Source: Natrinema sp. DC36
GTDB taxonomy: Archaea > Halobacteriota > Halobacteria > Halobacteriales > Natrialbaceae
NCBI RefSeq assembly: GCF_020405225.1
Contig: NZ_CP084472.1
Span: 3,472,001 to 3,536,000, forward strand
Length of the DNA: 64,000 bases
Direction of reading: 5' to 3'
Positions within the stretch are counted from its first letter, which is position 1, and the number at the start of each line of letters is the position of its first letter. The notes under the pieces are model-generated. The model had not been told where the DNA came from. It ran no database searches and worked only from the letters and a program-made list of their open reading frames with translations. The position numbers and the translations under genes are program-made. Positions 1 to 8,759 of this stretch are shown here, piece by piece.

Positions 1-629
1 CCCTGGTTGATGATGGCGATGCGGTCGGCCATCGTCATCGCCTCCTCCTGGTCGTGGGTCACGTACACGGTCGTGATCCCCAGGTTCTTCTGTAGTCGCT
101 GGATCTCCGTCCGCATGTGGACCCGCAGCTTCGCGTCGAGGTTGGCCAGCGGCTCGTCCATGAGGAACACTTCCGGTTCGCGGACGATCGCGCGGGCGAT
201 CCCGACGCGTTGCTGTTGGCCGCCGGAGAGTTCGCTCGGGCTGCGATCGAGCATCCCCTGAAGCTGGACGGTCTTGGCCGCCCTCTCGACGCGACGGTCG
301 ATCTCGTCTTTGTCGAAGCTCCGGAGCCGCAGCCCGAAACTGATGTTCTCGTAGACGTCCATGTGGGGGAACAGGGCGATGTTCTGGAAGACCATCGAGA
401 TGTTCCGGTCCTTCGGCGGTTCGTTCGTCACGTCCTCGCCGGCGATCTCGACGGTTCCGCTCGAGGGGAGCGTTAGCCCCGAGATCATCTCCAGCGTCGT
501 CGACTTTCCACAGCCCGACGGGCCGACGAGACAGAGGAACTCGCCCTCCTCGATCTCGATGTTCATCTCCTCGACCGCGACGACGGCGTCGTACCGCTTT
601 GTCGTATCTTTTAGATTAACGTGTCCCAT
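1..629 (-). CDS. Sugar ABC transporter ATP-binding protein (MalK/UgpC type), 3' end cut by window
   Basis: This is the cytoplasmic ATPase that powers a carbohydrate importer. The reading frame starts MGHVNLKDTTKRYD at 629 and runs off the left edge, so the C-terminal regulatory (TOBE-type) domain is not visible. Visible motifs are Walker A (GPSGCGKST), the signature LSGGQQQR, Walker B followed by DEP (VFLMDEPLANLDAK) and the switch histidine (YVTHDQEEA). The DEPLANLDAKLR wording is typical of the MalK/UgpC subfamily that uptakes di- and oligosaccharides or glycerol phosphate. It starts four bases after the stop of the permease gene, so it is the last gene of the transporter operon. The substrate cannot be told from the sequence. 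Confidence 0.93.
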   Translation of the reverse strand, partial: MGHVNLKDTTKRYDAVVAVEEMNIEIEEGEFLCLVGPSGCGKSTTLEMISGLTLPSSGTVEIAGEDVTNEPPKDRNISMVFQNIALFPHMDVYENISFGLRLRSFDKDEIDRRVERAAKTVQLQGMLDRSPSELSGGQQQRVGIARAIVREPEVFLMDEPLANLDAKLRVHMRTEIQRLQKNLGITTVYVTHDQEEAMTMADRIAIINQ

Positions 630-633
630 GTTG

Positions 634-1551
634 TCACTCCTTTAGTCCGCCTTGAGTTAAGCCTCTAACGATATGTTTCTGTGCGAAGACGACCAGCAGT
701 GCGACGGGAATGATCCCGACGATGCTCGCCGCTGCCATCATGTTGTACAGCTGTCCACCCTGCTGTTCGAACTCGAGGATGCCGTAGACCAGCACCGCCC
801 AGTTGTCGGCCTCGCCGTCGGTCATCATGAACGAGAAGAAGAACTCCCGGTAGACGCTGATGAAGACGATTATCGCCGCCGTCGTGACGCCGGGGGCCGA
901 CAGCGGCAGGATCACCCGGAACAGGGCCCCGAGTCGCGTCGTCCCTTCGACTCTGGCGGCGTCCTCGAGCCCGTCGGGGATCTGGCTGAAGAACGTCGTG
1001 AGGATGAAGATCGTGAGCGGGAGCGTCAACATCGTGAACGGGAAGGCCATCGCCCACGGCGTGTTGTAGAGGTCCGGCGTCATGAACGGTCCGATGGTTA
1101 GCGTACCCGTCAGCATCTCGTATAGCGGGATCAGGTACGCGATCCCGGGGAAATACGAGACGACGAGCAACAGCAACATCAGCGGTGCCTTGCCCCGGAA
1201 GTCGACGCGGCCGAACGCGTACCCCGCGAGACTACCGATCAGCAGGCAGATAACCACCGTCAGCATCGCGATAACGATGCTGTTGAAGACGTAGTGGTGG
1301 ATCGGATACTCCTGGAATATCTCGACGAACACCGCGACGTTCGTTCCCTCGGGCAGGATCCCCATCCCGTAGAGTTGATCGCTGGGCGTGATCGCCAGGA
1401 CGAACAGCCAGTAGAACGGGAACAGCGTCACGATGATGAACGACGTCAGCCCGACGTAGAACAGGATCCTGTAGGTGTCGTACGGGTTGTTGATGAGCAG
1501 GTCGACGAGCTGCCCGACGCGACTTCGCGAGTCGTCTCGGACGTTACTCAC
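634..1551 (-). CDS. Carbohydrate ABC transporter permease, MalG-like
   Basis: Inner-membrane permease of 305 residues, the usual size for MalG-type subunits. About six hydrophobic segments are visible, the first near residues 33-53. The cytoplasmic EAA loop that docks the ATPase reads EDAARVEGTTRLGALFRVILP around residues 200-220, with the conserved glycine. The start overlaps the end of the MalF-like gene by eight bases, which supports translational coupling. It pairs with the upstream permease and the downstream ATPase to make the core importer. Confidence 0.92.
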   Translation of the reverse strand: MSNVRDDSRSRVGQLVDLLINNPYDTYRILFYVGLTSFIIVTLFPFYWLFVLAITPSDQLYGMGILPEGTNVAVFVEIFQEYPIHHYVFNSIVIAMLTVVICLLIGSLAGYAFGRVDFRGKAPLMLLLLVVSYFPGIAYLIPLYEMLTGTLTIGPFMTPDLYNTPWAMAFPFTMLTLPLTIFILTTFFSQIPDGLEDAARVEGTTRLGALFRVILPLSAPGVTTAAIIVFISVYREFFFSFMMTDGEADNWAVLVYGILEFEQQGGQLYNMMAAASIVGIIPVALLVVFAQKHIVRGLTQGGLKE

Positions 1552-2503
1552 TGGTAGTCACCTCGTTGCGGAATTTGATGAGATATACCATCACGATCAG
1601 GGCGATGATGAGCGCCGTCAGGAAGGCGATTGCGGAGGCGGTCGCCCACCGCTGCATACGGAACGTATCGACGACGAGGCAGGTTAGCGTCGGGACCGTG
1701 CTACAGCCTGCGGAGGCCTCGACGATGCCGTAGACCTTCATCGAACTGATCGTGTAGAAGATCATGCCGATGAACACGACCGGCTTGATCAACGGGAACG
1801 TGATCAGTTTGAATTGCTGCCACTTCGAGGCGCCGGCGACTTTGGCGACATCGTAGAGGCTCTGATCCACGCTCGCGAGTCCGGCGAGGATGATAAGCGC
1901 CATGAACGGCACCCGCCGCCAGACGTCGACCAGCATGATCACGATCATCGAATCGCGCGTACTGACGAGCGGGTTCGCCGAGAACAGGCCGAGGCTGTGC
2001 AACGGTTCGACGAGAAAGCTGATCGACGGCTGGAACAGCAGGTAGAAGATCATCCCCTGAATGACGATCGGGATCGACCACGGGAGGAGAACGATCATCC
2101 TCGCGACCGCGCGCCCGCGGAATTCCTTGTTGAGCAGCAAGGCCATGCCGAGACCGAGACTCGTCCCCATGGCGACGCTCACGGCCGTGATCAGGAGCGT
2201 GATGACCAGCGCGCTCGAGAGCGGATCGCTCAGGCTGATGAACGGGTCACTGAGGATGATATTTATATCACCGTTGAGAATCGCGATATACGTATCGAGC
2301 CCGGTGAACTCACCGACCGGATATTCGCCGTAGAGGTCGTCGCTGTGAAGCGAGACCCACAGCGTTCTGATGAGCGGATAGAACGCGAGAACCGAGAGGA
2401 CGAAGAGCATGGGTCCGATGAGGAGGTAGCCATACTTGTCCTCGTCTAGCCGTTCGATCCTGTATAGGATGGGCGATGCAGCGCGGGATACCTTGTCTAA
2501 CAT
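1544..2503 (-). CDS. Carbohydrate ABC transporter permease, MalF-like
   Basis: Membrane subunit of 319 residues that forms a heterodimer with the MalG-like permease. It has an N-terminal cytoplasmic stretch with arginines and acidic residues, then about six membrane segments. The EAA loop is recognisable as YDVAKVAGASKWQQFKLITFP near residues 225-245. The gene lies 84 bases downstream of the binding-protein gene and overlaps the next permease. Gene order (binding protein, MalF, MalG, ATPase) is that of a complete sugar importer. Confidence 0.92.
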   Translation of the reverse strand: MLDKVSRAASPILYRIERLDEDKYGYLLIGPMLFVLSVLAFYPLIRTLWVSLHSDDLYGEYPVGEFTGLDTYIAILNGDINIILSDPFISLSDPLSSALVITLLITAVSVAMGTSLGLGMALLLNKEFRGRAVARMIVLLPWSIPIVIQGMIFYLLFQPSISFLVEPLHSLGLFSANPLVSTRDSMIVIMLVDVWRRVPFMALIILAGLASVDQSLYDVAKVAGASKWQQFKLITFPLIKPVVFIGMIFYTISSMKVYGIVEASAGCSTVPTLTCLVVDTFRMQRWATASAIAFLTALIIALIVMVYLIKFRNEVTTSE

Positions 2504-2587
2504 TGTGATGGCCTACTTCGGATGAGATCCACGAACGATCTTGTAAGTTTCGTTATTCCAGTTGCCGGCGTGGATCGTCGAAGCCGA

Positions 2588-4072
2588 CTAGAAGTCGGCG
2601 TTTTCGATTTCCTCGACGGCTTCCTGTGCCGACGCGACGGCCGCTTCAGGGGACTGCTCCTGGTTGAGACACGCGTGGAACTCGTCGGCGATCGCGTCCT
2701 TTTGCGAGTCCCAGATCTGGTTGATCGGATGGACCCACTGGTTCTCCGACTGGAGCTGGAGAGTATCGAGATACCGGCTCATCACCGGGACGTTTTGTGC
2801 TTGGTCCGACTCGTACAGTTCGGGTTTCGGCGGTGTCGATCCGGCGAGTTCGAAGATATCGAGGTAGAACTCGTCGGACGTCATCGCCTTCAGCACTTCG
2901 ACGGCTGCCGGGAGAGTCTCGGAGTTGGGATTCAACGAGAGATGCCACCCGCCGAGTGTCGAGTTCGTGCCGCCGGTGCCCTCGTACTCCGCTTCGTCTT
3001 TGGTCACGCCGTAGGGGAACGGCATGAGCCCGATGTCGTCACCGAACGCGTCCTCGCCCGCGAACTGTGCGATCGCGTACGACCAGTTTCGATGGAAGAC
3101 CGCCTCGCCGGCAGCGAACGATTCCTGAGACGGTTGCGTGTCCCAGCCCAGCGCTTCGGACGGGAGGATGTCACCGGTTATCCCGTCCAGCGCGTGCTCG
3201 TCGTCGGACCCGTGCATGAACGTCCGTAGCAACTGGAGCGCTTCGATTACCGGCTCGTCGTCGATCGTGATCGGCCGGTCGCCGATGGGACCGTGCTGGT
3301 TTTCCATGTCGCCGAAGTAGTTACCGCCCATCGTGACGACCTTCTCGTAGCCGGTCTGGTGACCGATCGTCCGCTGGTTGAGCGTCGTCGTATAGCCGTG
3401 ATCGACGTCGTTTGCCGCCATCGACTCGCTGACGATGTCGGCGAACCGTTCCCACTCCATCGGCTCCGTCGCCCAGTTTTCTCCTTCGGGATCGTAGCCG
3501 GCGTTCTCGACGTAGTCCTTGCGGTAGAGGATCGCAGGGATGTCGACGAACTGCGGCACGCCGTAGAGGCCGCCGTCCCACCGCATTGAATCGACCATCA
3601 CCTGGTGGTAGTCGTTCTCAATCTCGTCGAGCTTCTCCTGCGGGAGCGCCTCGTTCAGGTCGACCAGCCATCCCCGCGGCGCGAACGAGGACGTGTACGC
3701 GAAGTTGGTCAACATGATGTCCGGGGTACTTCGGCCGGCTTGCAGGATCTGATTGTACCGATCCTCTTGATCGTCCGCACCCCAGACGCCGGTCGAGAAC
3801 TCGACGTCGATGTTCTCGTGGAGACCGGCATTTCGCATCGACTCCTTTAGCTGGTCTTCGATGTCCCCGAAAAGCGGCGCGGTACTGTACTCGACCGTCG
3901 CCGGCTCGCCGTCGTACTCCGAAAGGTCGAGTTCGTCGTCGCTGTCGCCGCCGAGACAACCGGCGGTTCCGACGGCTCCAGCAGCACCGGCCGCTGCGAG
4001 GAACCGTCGACGGGAAACCGGACTCGTGGTTTGCATTCTACTCGTTAACCTATGGTTGGGTCTACCTGCCAT
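2588..4072 (-). CDS. Extracellular sugar-binding lipoprotein of the ABC importer
   Basis: Solute-binding protein of about 494 residues, family 1 type, which captures the sugar outside the cell. The N-terminus has a Tat motif SRRRFLAAAG followed by a lipobox ending in GTAGC, so it should be exported folded and anchored by a lipid on the cysteine. An acidic linker (GGDSDDELDLSEYDGE) follows. I chose the ATG at 4072 because a TATA box sits 24-30 bases upstream, which fits a leaderless message; the ATG at 4036 (MQTTSPVSRRRFL) is an alternative that gives a more typical short n-region. A longer frame from 4081 would need a TTG codon and is unlikely. First gene of the operon, divergent from the IclR gene. 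Confidence 0.9.
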   Translation of the reverse strand: MAGRPNHRLTSRMQTTSPVSRRRFLAAAGAAGAVGTAGCLGGDSDDELDLSEYDGEPATVEYSTAPLFGDIEDQLKESMRNAGLHENIDVEFSTGVWGADDQEDRYNQILQAGRSTPDIMLTNFAYTSSFAPRGWLVDLNEALPQEKLDEIENDYHQVMVDSMRWDGGLYGVPQFVDIPAILYRKDYVENAGYDPEGENWATEPMEWERFADIVSESMAANDVDHGYTTTLNQRTIGHQTGYEKVVTMGGNYFGDMENQHGPIGDRPITIDDEPVIEALQLLRTFMHGSDDEHALDGITGDILPSEALGWDTQPSQESFAAGEAVFHRNWSYAIAQFAGEDAFGDDIGLMPFPYGVTKDEAEYEGTGGTNSTLGGWHLSLNPNSETLPAAVEVLKAMTSDEFYLDIFELAGSTPPKPELYESDQAQNVPVMSRYLDTLQLQSENQWVHPINQIWDSQKDAIADEFHACLNQEQSPEAAVASAQEAVEEIENADF

Positions 4073-4094
4073 GGTTGTCAAATAAGTAGGCCCT

Positions 4095-4102
4095 TATATA
4101 AA
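4095..4102 (-). promoter_or_regulatory. TATA box of the sugar transporter operon
   Basis: An AT-only run reading TTTATATA on the minus strand lies about 26 bases before the ATG at 4072. This is the normal distance from an archaeal TATA box to the transcription start, so the message is probably leaderless or nearly so. The 280-base region shared with the divergent IclR gene is the expected control region. Confidence 0.6.
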
Positions 4103-4319
4103 TATATCTATTCACCATTTACATGATCTGTTGTTCGGTTTCGGGCGGGCGAGAAGAGAGGGGAGACGTCTCGCCGGACGAGATTCGACGTCGAACGGTC
4201 CCGCGACGGTTCCGGCCGTGAGACTCGTTGTTCGACCCTCTCGGACGGGTTCGGGTCTCTCGATGGTCGTCACGATGTGCCGAGCGGACGACGGAAGACG
4301 TCCGGCGACACCGGACAAC

Positions 4320-4327
4320 TATTAAAT
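4320..4327 (+). promoter_or_regulatory. TATA-like box of the IclR gene
   Basis: The sequence TATTAAAT sits about 29 bases before the ATG at 4353, consistent with a leaderless transcript of the regulator gene. It faces away from the transporter promoter. Confidence 0.5.
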
Positions 4328-4352
4328 AGATCCCGTCCATACTGGGGCGTAG

Positions 4353-5117
4353 ATGTCGAACGAATCACGATATCCGGTCCAGGCCGCTGCGACGACGTTC
4401 CGGATCATCGAAACGCTTCACGAACTCGACGGGGCCGGCGTGTCCGACCTCTCAGACGAACTCGAGATGCCAAAGAGTACGGTTCACGATCATCTCCAGA
4501 CGCTGACCGAGATCGAGTATCTCGTCAACGAGGGTGGAACGTACCACGTCGGTGCACGGTTTCTCGAGTTGGGCGGGTTCGCTCGAAGCCAGATGAAACT
4601 CTACCAGATCGCCTCTCCCGAGATCAAGAAGTTAGCGTCAGAAACCGGCGAACACGCGAACCTCCTGATCGAAGAACACGGCAAGGGGATCTTTCTAAAC
4701 AAGACGAAAGGGCAAGATGCAGTGAACCTCGATACCCACATCGGCAAGCGGGTTCATCTCCATACGACCGCTCTGGGAAAGGCGATCCTTTCGAGGCTCT
4801 CCGAACCGGCCGTCGACGAGATCATCGATCGGCACGGACTACCCGCCGTGACCGAGAAGACGATCACCAATGTCGGTGAATTGAAGCGGCAGCTGGCGAC
4901 GATCCGCGAACAGGGGTACGCGATCGACGATGAAGAACGGGTGTCCGGAATGCGGTGTGTCGCTGCACCGATCTGTGACGATGAAGCGAATCCGATCGGC
5001 GCGATCAGCGTCTCGGGGCCGACGAATCGATTCGACGACGAGATATTCGCGACCGAGATTCCGAAGGCCGTTCTGAGTACTGCAAACGTTATCGAAGTGA
5101 ATATGACCTACTCATAG
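4353..5117 (+). CDS. IclR-family transcriptional regulator
   Basis: Regulator of 254 residues, normal for the family. The N-terminal winged helix-turn-helix covers about residues 10-70, with the recognition part reading VSDLSDELEMPKSTVHDHL. The C-terminal IclR effector-binding domain follows, with recognisable stretches LGKAILSRL and VSGMRCVAAPI. It is divergent from the sugar transporter operon and upstream of a Gfo/Idh/MocA dehydrogenase, so it probably controls both in response to the sugar or a breakdown product; that role is an inference from position. Confidence 0.93.
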   Translation: MSNESRYPVQAAATTFRIIETLHELDGAGVSDLSDELEMPKSTVHDHLQTLTEIEYLVNEGGTYHVGARFLELGGFARSQMKLYQIASPEIKKLASETGEHANLLIEEHGKGIFLNKTKGQDAVNLDTHIGKRVHLHTTALGKAILSRLSEPAVDEIIDRHGLPAVTEKTITNVGELKRQLATIREQGYAIDDEERVSGMRCVAAPICDDEANPIGAISVSGPTNRFDDEIFATEIPKAVLSTANVIEVNMTYS

Positions 5118-5120
5118 ATC

Positions 5121-5137
5121 ATCCGGTGTGACCGGAT
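5121..5137 (+). terminator. Hairpin just after the IclR gene
   Basis: A perfect seven-base-pair palindrome, ATCCGGT-GTG-ACCGGAT, begins four bases after the IclR stop codon. There is no T-run after it, so the call as a terminator is tentative; it could also be an operator. Confidence 0.3.
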
Positions 5138-5229
5138 AGCACTGCAGGTCCAGTATCCGGAAATGTGTCGCTCGAAAGCTGCATTTTTCGTCGATCCGAG
5201 GCCGCTCCTGAGCCGGCGACCTCGTTCCA

Positions 5230-5249
5230 TTACATTCATATCCATGTAA
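5230..5249. promoter_or_regulatory. Palindromic site, copy 1 (TTACAT-N8-ATGTAA)
   Basis: The arms TTACAT and ATGTAA form a perfect six-base dyad around the core TCATATCC. A second site of the same pattern starts 88 bases downstream, sharing TTACA, CATAT and ATGTA at identical spacing. The pair resembles operator sites for a dimeric regulator such as the neighbouring IclR protein; this assignment is an inference. Confidence 0.4.
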
Positions 5250-5317
5250 TCTTTGTGTGGTCGAGATGGGCAGATCGCTTATCCTCCTCGCGAGACGACC
5301 TACGTGCTCCCTTTGGT

Positions 5318-5337
5318 TTACACCCATATAGATGTAC
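5318..5337. promoter_or_regulatory. Palindromic site, copy 2 (TTACA-N10-ATGTA pattern)
   Basis: Matches copy 1 at 14 of 20 positions, keeping TTACA on the left, CATAT in the middle and ATGTA on the right. The inner dyad is TACA/TGTA. Lies about 336 bases before the dehydrogenase start. Confidence 0.4.
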
Positions 5338-5673
5338 AACGAAACGCCGAAAGACCGCGGGATCAGTTTCCGGTACCACCGAACGCTTTCATGCTAACAG
5401 TTACCGTGTGATTGGGTTCGGACCCCGCGCCCAGTACGCCACGACGGAACGCCGCACTCCCACCGCTCCGGCCGTGGGGTATCCCGTGCGGACGTCCCAC
5501 AGCGGCATCCTCGGCGGTCGATCCGCCTCGGACGACGAGCGATCGCTCCGGTGAGAATGTCGAAGATATATGGGTACCGGTTGCGATTGGCAGGGTGTGA
5601 ACTCACCAGTCGTCGATCCCTCGATTCGCGTCTCGCGTCCCAACGACACGACTACCGCCGATTGGAGACAGGA

Positions 5674-6771
5674 ATGACATATACCGCAGGCATCATCGGA
5701 ACCGGTGGTATCGCAGGAATGGGGATCCTCGGCATGCACGACGAGGATGTCATCGGAACGGAGAAGATTCGGGCCAGCCACGCCGGCGGATACGCCGCCA
5801 CCGACGAGATCGAACTCGTCGCCGTCGCGGACGTCGACGAGTCGGCGCTCGAACAGTTCGGCGATGCGTGGGACGTTTCGTCGGATCGCCGGTATACCGG
5901 CCACGAGGCGATGCTCGAGTCCGAGTCCCTCGACGTCGTCTCGATCTGCACTCCCTCGTATCTCCACGACGAACACACCATCGACGCCGCTCGATCCGCC
6001 GCGGATCCCGAGGTCGTCTGGTGTGAGAAGCCGATCGCCTCGCAAGTCAGTGCGGCCGAGCGAATGGTCGACGTCTGCGCGGAAACGGACACCGAACTCG
6101 TCGTCAATCACTCCTTCCGGTTTACCGACAAACTCCGGCAGCTTCGGTCCCTCGTCCGAGAGGAGAACCTCCTCGGCGACGTCGCCTCCGTGAGCACGCA
6201 GTATCGCATGGAGCTCCTGCGGAACTCGACGCACGTGCTCGATACGCTCGTGTACTTGCTCGACGCGCGCGCGGAGCGGGTCAGCGGCTACATCACCGGA
6301 GAGAACGAGGCTGTCGACTCCCTCGATGTCTCGCAGGACATCGCCGACGCCGGCGGTGGCGGTCACGTCGTGATGGACGACGACACCTTCGTCACCGTCG
6401 ACTGTACGATCCCCCGCGACATCTCGTCGATGACGCTCCAGTTCGTCGGCACGGAGGGCAAACTCTACATGAACAACGACGACGGGGAGTGGCGGTACTG
6501 GACGCTCGAGGACGGTGAGCACGTCGAGACCGACCTGCCGGGGATCGACGGGTCGTGGACGTGGGACGACGACTACGAGGAATCGTTCGCGAACGCCGCA
6601 GGGCACATCGAGGCCCTGCTGAACGGCGAGGCCGAGAATCGATCACCGGGTCGCGAGGCGATCCGATCGCTGGAGATCATCGTCGCGTTCTACCTCTCTC
6701 ACCACGCGAACGGGACGATCGACGTCCCCCTCTCACAGCCGCTCCGCGAGGTCACTATCACCTCCTGGTAG
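5674..6771 (+). CDS. Gfo/Idh/MocA-family oxidoreductase
   Basis: NAD(P)-dependent sugar or polyol dehydrogenase of 365 residues. The Rossmann motif GIIGTGGIAGMG is at the N-terminus, and the family motif with the active-site lysine reads WCEKPIA near residue 115. The C-terminal half is the usual dimerisation/substrate domain. I chose the ATG at 5674, which places the Rossmann motif right after the start as in the family; the upstream in-frame extension is not conserved-looking. Its position after the IclR gene and opposite the sugar importer suggests that it oxidises or isomerises the imported sugar. Substrate unknown. Confidence 0.9.
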   Translation: MTYTAGIIGTGGIAGMGILGMHDEDVIGTEKIRASHAGGYAATDEIELVAVADVDESALEQFGDAWDVSSDRRYTGHEAMLESESLDVVSICTPSYLHDEHTIDAARSAADPEVVWCEKPIASQVSAAERMVDVCAETDTELVVNHSFRFTDKLRQLRSLVREENLLGDVASVSTQYRMELLRNSTHVLDTLVYLLDARAERVSGYITGENEAVDSLDVSQDIADAGGGGHVVMDDDTFVTVDCTIPRDISSMTLQFVGTEGKLYMNNDDGEWRYWTLEDGEHVETDLPGIDGSWTWDDDYEESFANAAGHIEALLNGEAENRSPGREAIRSLEIIVAFYLSHHANGTIDVPLSQPLREVTITSW

Positions 6772-7908
6772 CCGGCTTCCATCGGGACGTCGACTTTCGC
6801 GGCCGAGCCGTCGACCGACGAGGGCGCAGCCGTCGCGATTCGCACGGTCGACGGATGACCGCGCTCCGGACACGGTCGCCACCGTGTATCGTCGCGATAT
6901 CCGTCGGGAGCAACGCGTTTGCGTCCGACTCGCCCCCTCGAGCGGTGGCGGGCGAGACGGCGGGTGCGTTTCGGACCGCTCGATTCTGTCGCGGCTCGTG
7001 ACGCCGACGATCGGCGTCGGAACCGTCTCAGCGGCGAGGGTGGCCGTCGAATCGACACGCTGGCTCCAGTATCGGAATTCAAATAGTGTCCGTTTCGAAT
7101 ACAACTATGAACACTGATATATGCGCATTTATCTCGCTCGGAAGACGCGTTTGCACCGTTTCGACGTCGTCCGTGTAATCGGGCCCGTCTCGCTGACGTG
7201 CGCGATCGCGTCGACGTATCGCCGCTGACGAGACCACAATTCGGACCCGGGCGGCCGACAGCCGGGATCCTCATCGTCGAATCGGATCGCGGTTTCGTGT
7301 ACCCTGTGAGGGGGCGACCGAGCGCGTTCACCACCGCCCGTCTCGGATGTCGAAGGCGAGCCCCGCGAGACGGGGCCGGGGACCCCTCTCTCGGCGGCCA
7401 CGCTGGCATTTCGCTCCACGGATCCGAGCGGATCCGGCCGGTACCCCTCCACGACGTGCGTTCTCCGCCCACATGCGGTCGGAAAACGCGGTGTCGGCTC
7501 CGCTCCGCCCCATCGACAGCGAGACCACAACTGCCGTGATTCCCCCATCGATTGTACCGATGACCGGTCGCCCGTCAACGGGGCGGCGACCTCGAGACGA
7601 GACCACGGATAATTCTCCCCTCTCACACAAATATAACTCATCTAGTAGGACCTCTTATCTACATGGACTCAAACATTTCTAACGACGGGCTATTATGGCG
7701 AACGACGCGGTAGTCGTTCGGGAACCGGCCGACGAAACGAGCCGGGGACGAGACGTTCCGAGACGAAGGGTCGTCGCCGCTCCAGTACCGTCGCGGGAGT
7801 CCGGGTCTCGACCGACGGGTGGCTCCCCGTCGGCGAGTATCGGGATGATCAATCGAGTTCGCTCCCGTCCGACTGCGAGTCACACCCCCGGTCGGCGGCT
7901 ACTGCCGC
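6772..7908. other. Long intergenic stretch, no supported gene
   Basis: Over 1.1 kb separates the dehydrogenase from the ferritin-like gene. Open frames exist on both strands but they are arginine- and serine-rich, lack the acidic composition of haloarchaeal proteins and overlap one another. An AT-rich island lies near 7076-7130. It may be a decayed region; I see no transposase remnant. Confidence 0.5.
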
Positions 7909-8544
7909 CTAACAGACCGGCTTCGGATTCGCGCCCATCCCCTCGAGCGTCTCGACGTACTCGTCGTAGGCGGCCTGGATCGCGCCGCTCGCGGCCTCTT
8001 GGGCGCGGTTCCAGTCCTCATCGCTGTCACAGACCGTCTCGAGCAGCGTTTTCGCACGCTCGAGCTGGTCGTCCAGGTCCTCGCCGAAGCCGCGGAACAG
8101 GCTGGCCGTCTGGGGATCGGCGTCGCCGACGAAGTAGCCGACGACCTGGTCCTTCGAGCGCTGGCTCGCGAGAATGCGGCCGACGAGTGCGCCGACCCGT
8201 TCCACGGTGTCCTCGCGATTCCGGAGATACTCGTGGAGCTGGGGGACCTCGCTCGGCTCGTACTCGTCGTCAGCGAGTTTGCCGTCGACGGTCTCGTAGT
8301 GATTTTGCTCCTCCTCGGCCGTAGTCTCGAAGGCCGCGCGCGCCTCGTCGTCGCCCTCGTCGTCGGCCCACGCGAGGAACGTCTGCCAGGCGGCGTACTC
8401 GGCGTCGGCGGTCGCCTCGAGGACGGGCTCGGTGTCGATCTCCCCGCCGGTGTCGGCGTACAGCGATTTCGAGGAGCCGAGTCGCGAGAGCGCGGTCTGG
8501 TTGTCCTCGCTGACGGCCTCGACGAACGCGTCCGGATCGGTCAT
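7909..8544 (-). CDS. Rubrerythrin/ferritin-like four-helix protein
   Basis: Acidic soluble protein of 211 residues, predicted almost entirely helical. A ferritin-like iron-binding pattern is visible: a helix with AEYAAWQTF near residues 48-56, then an ExxH motif in EEEQNHYETV near residues 76-85. The second helical pair (ASLFRGFGEDLDDQLERAK) is less clearly metal-binding. Homologues in haloarchaea are commonly labelled rubrerythrin family; there is no rubredoxin domain at the C-terminus, although it ends in PKPVC. A role in iron or peroxide handling is an inference. Monocistronic. Confidence 0.65.
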   Translation of the reverse strand: MTDPDAFVEAVSEDNQTALSRLGSSKSLYADTGGEIDTEPVLEATADAEYAAWQTFLAWADDEGDDEARAAFETTAEEEQNHYETVDGKLADDEYEPSEVPQLHEYLRNREDTVERVGALVGRILASQRSKDQVVGYFVGDADPQTASLFRGFGEDLDDQLERAKTLLETVCDSDEDWNRAQEAASGAIQAAYDEYVETLEGMGANPKPVC

Positions 8545-8759
8545 GCGGAGTGCTTCGGGGGGGCTCGAGTTATGTCTGTCGTCAGCGACTCGCGGCTCCG
8601 TCGCGGGCGTCCACGCTGTCCGCTGTAACGGCTCCGCTCGCTCGCCTTCGACCCCGCGTTGTCCGTCCCCGTACCCGTCGATAGGCGCCGGTTACCAGTC
8701 GCGAACGGAACTACAACGGCGGCATAACAATGATACTACTCGGAATTTCATCGATCGGA

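Larger units (their letters stand above)
5138..5673. other. Intergenic region between IclR and dehydrogenase genes
   Basis: About 535 bases without a convincing gene; frames here lack family resemblance and some are only extensions of the dehydrogenase frame. It holds two related 20-base dyads (listed separately) and a TATA-like GATATATG near 5567, about 100 bases before the dehydrogenase start. Confidence 0.5.

Noticed and set aside
5401-6606. A 401-codon minus-strand frame opposite the Gfo/Idh/MocA gene
   Set aside because: The plus-strand gene has the Rossmann and EKP motifs; the minus frame has none.
6699-7883. Several minus- and plus-strand frames in the 6.8-7.9 kb gap
   Set aside because: They overlap one another, are arginine/serine-rich and not acidic as haloarchaeal proteins are, and show no family pattern.
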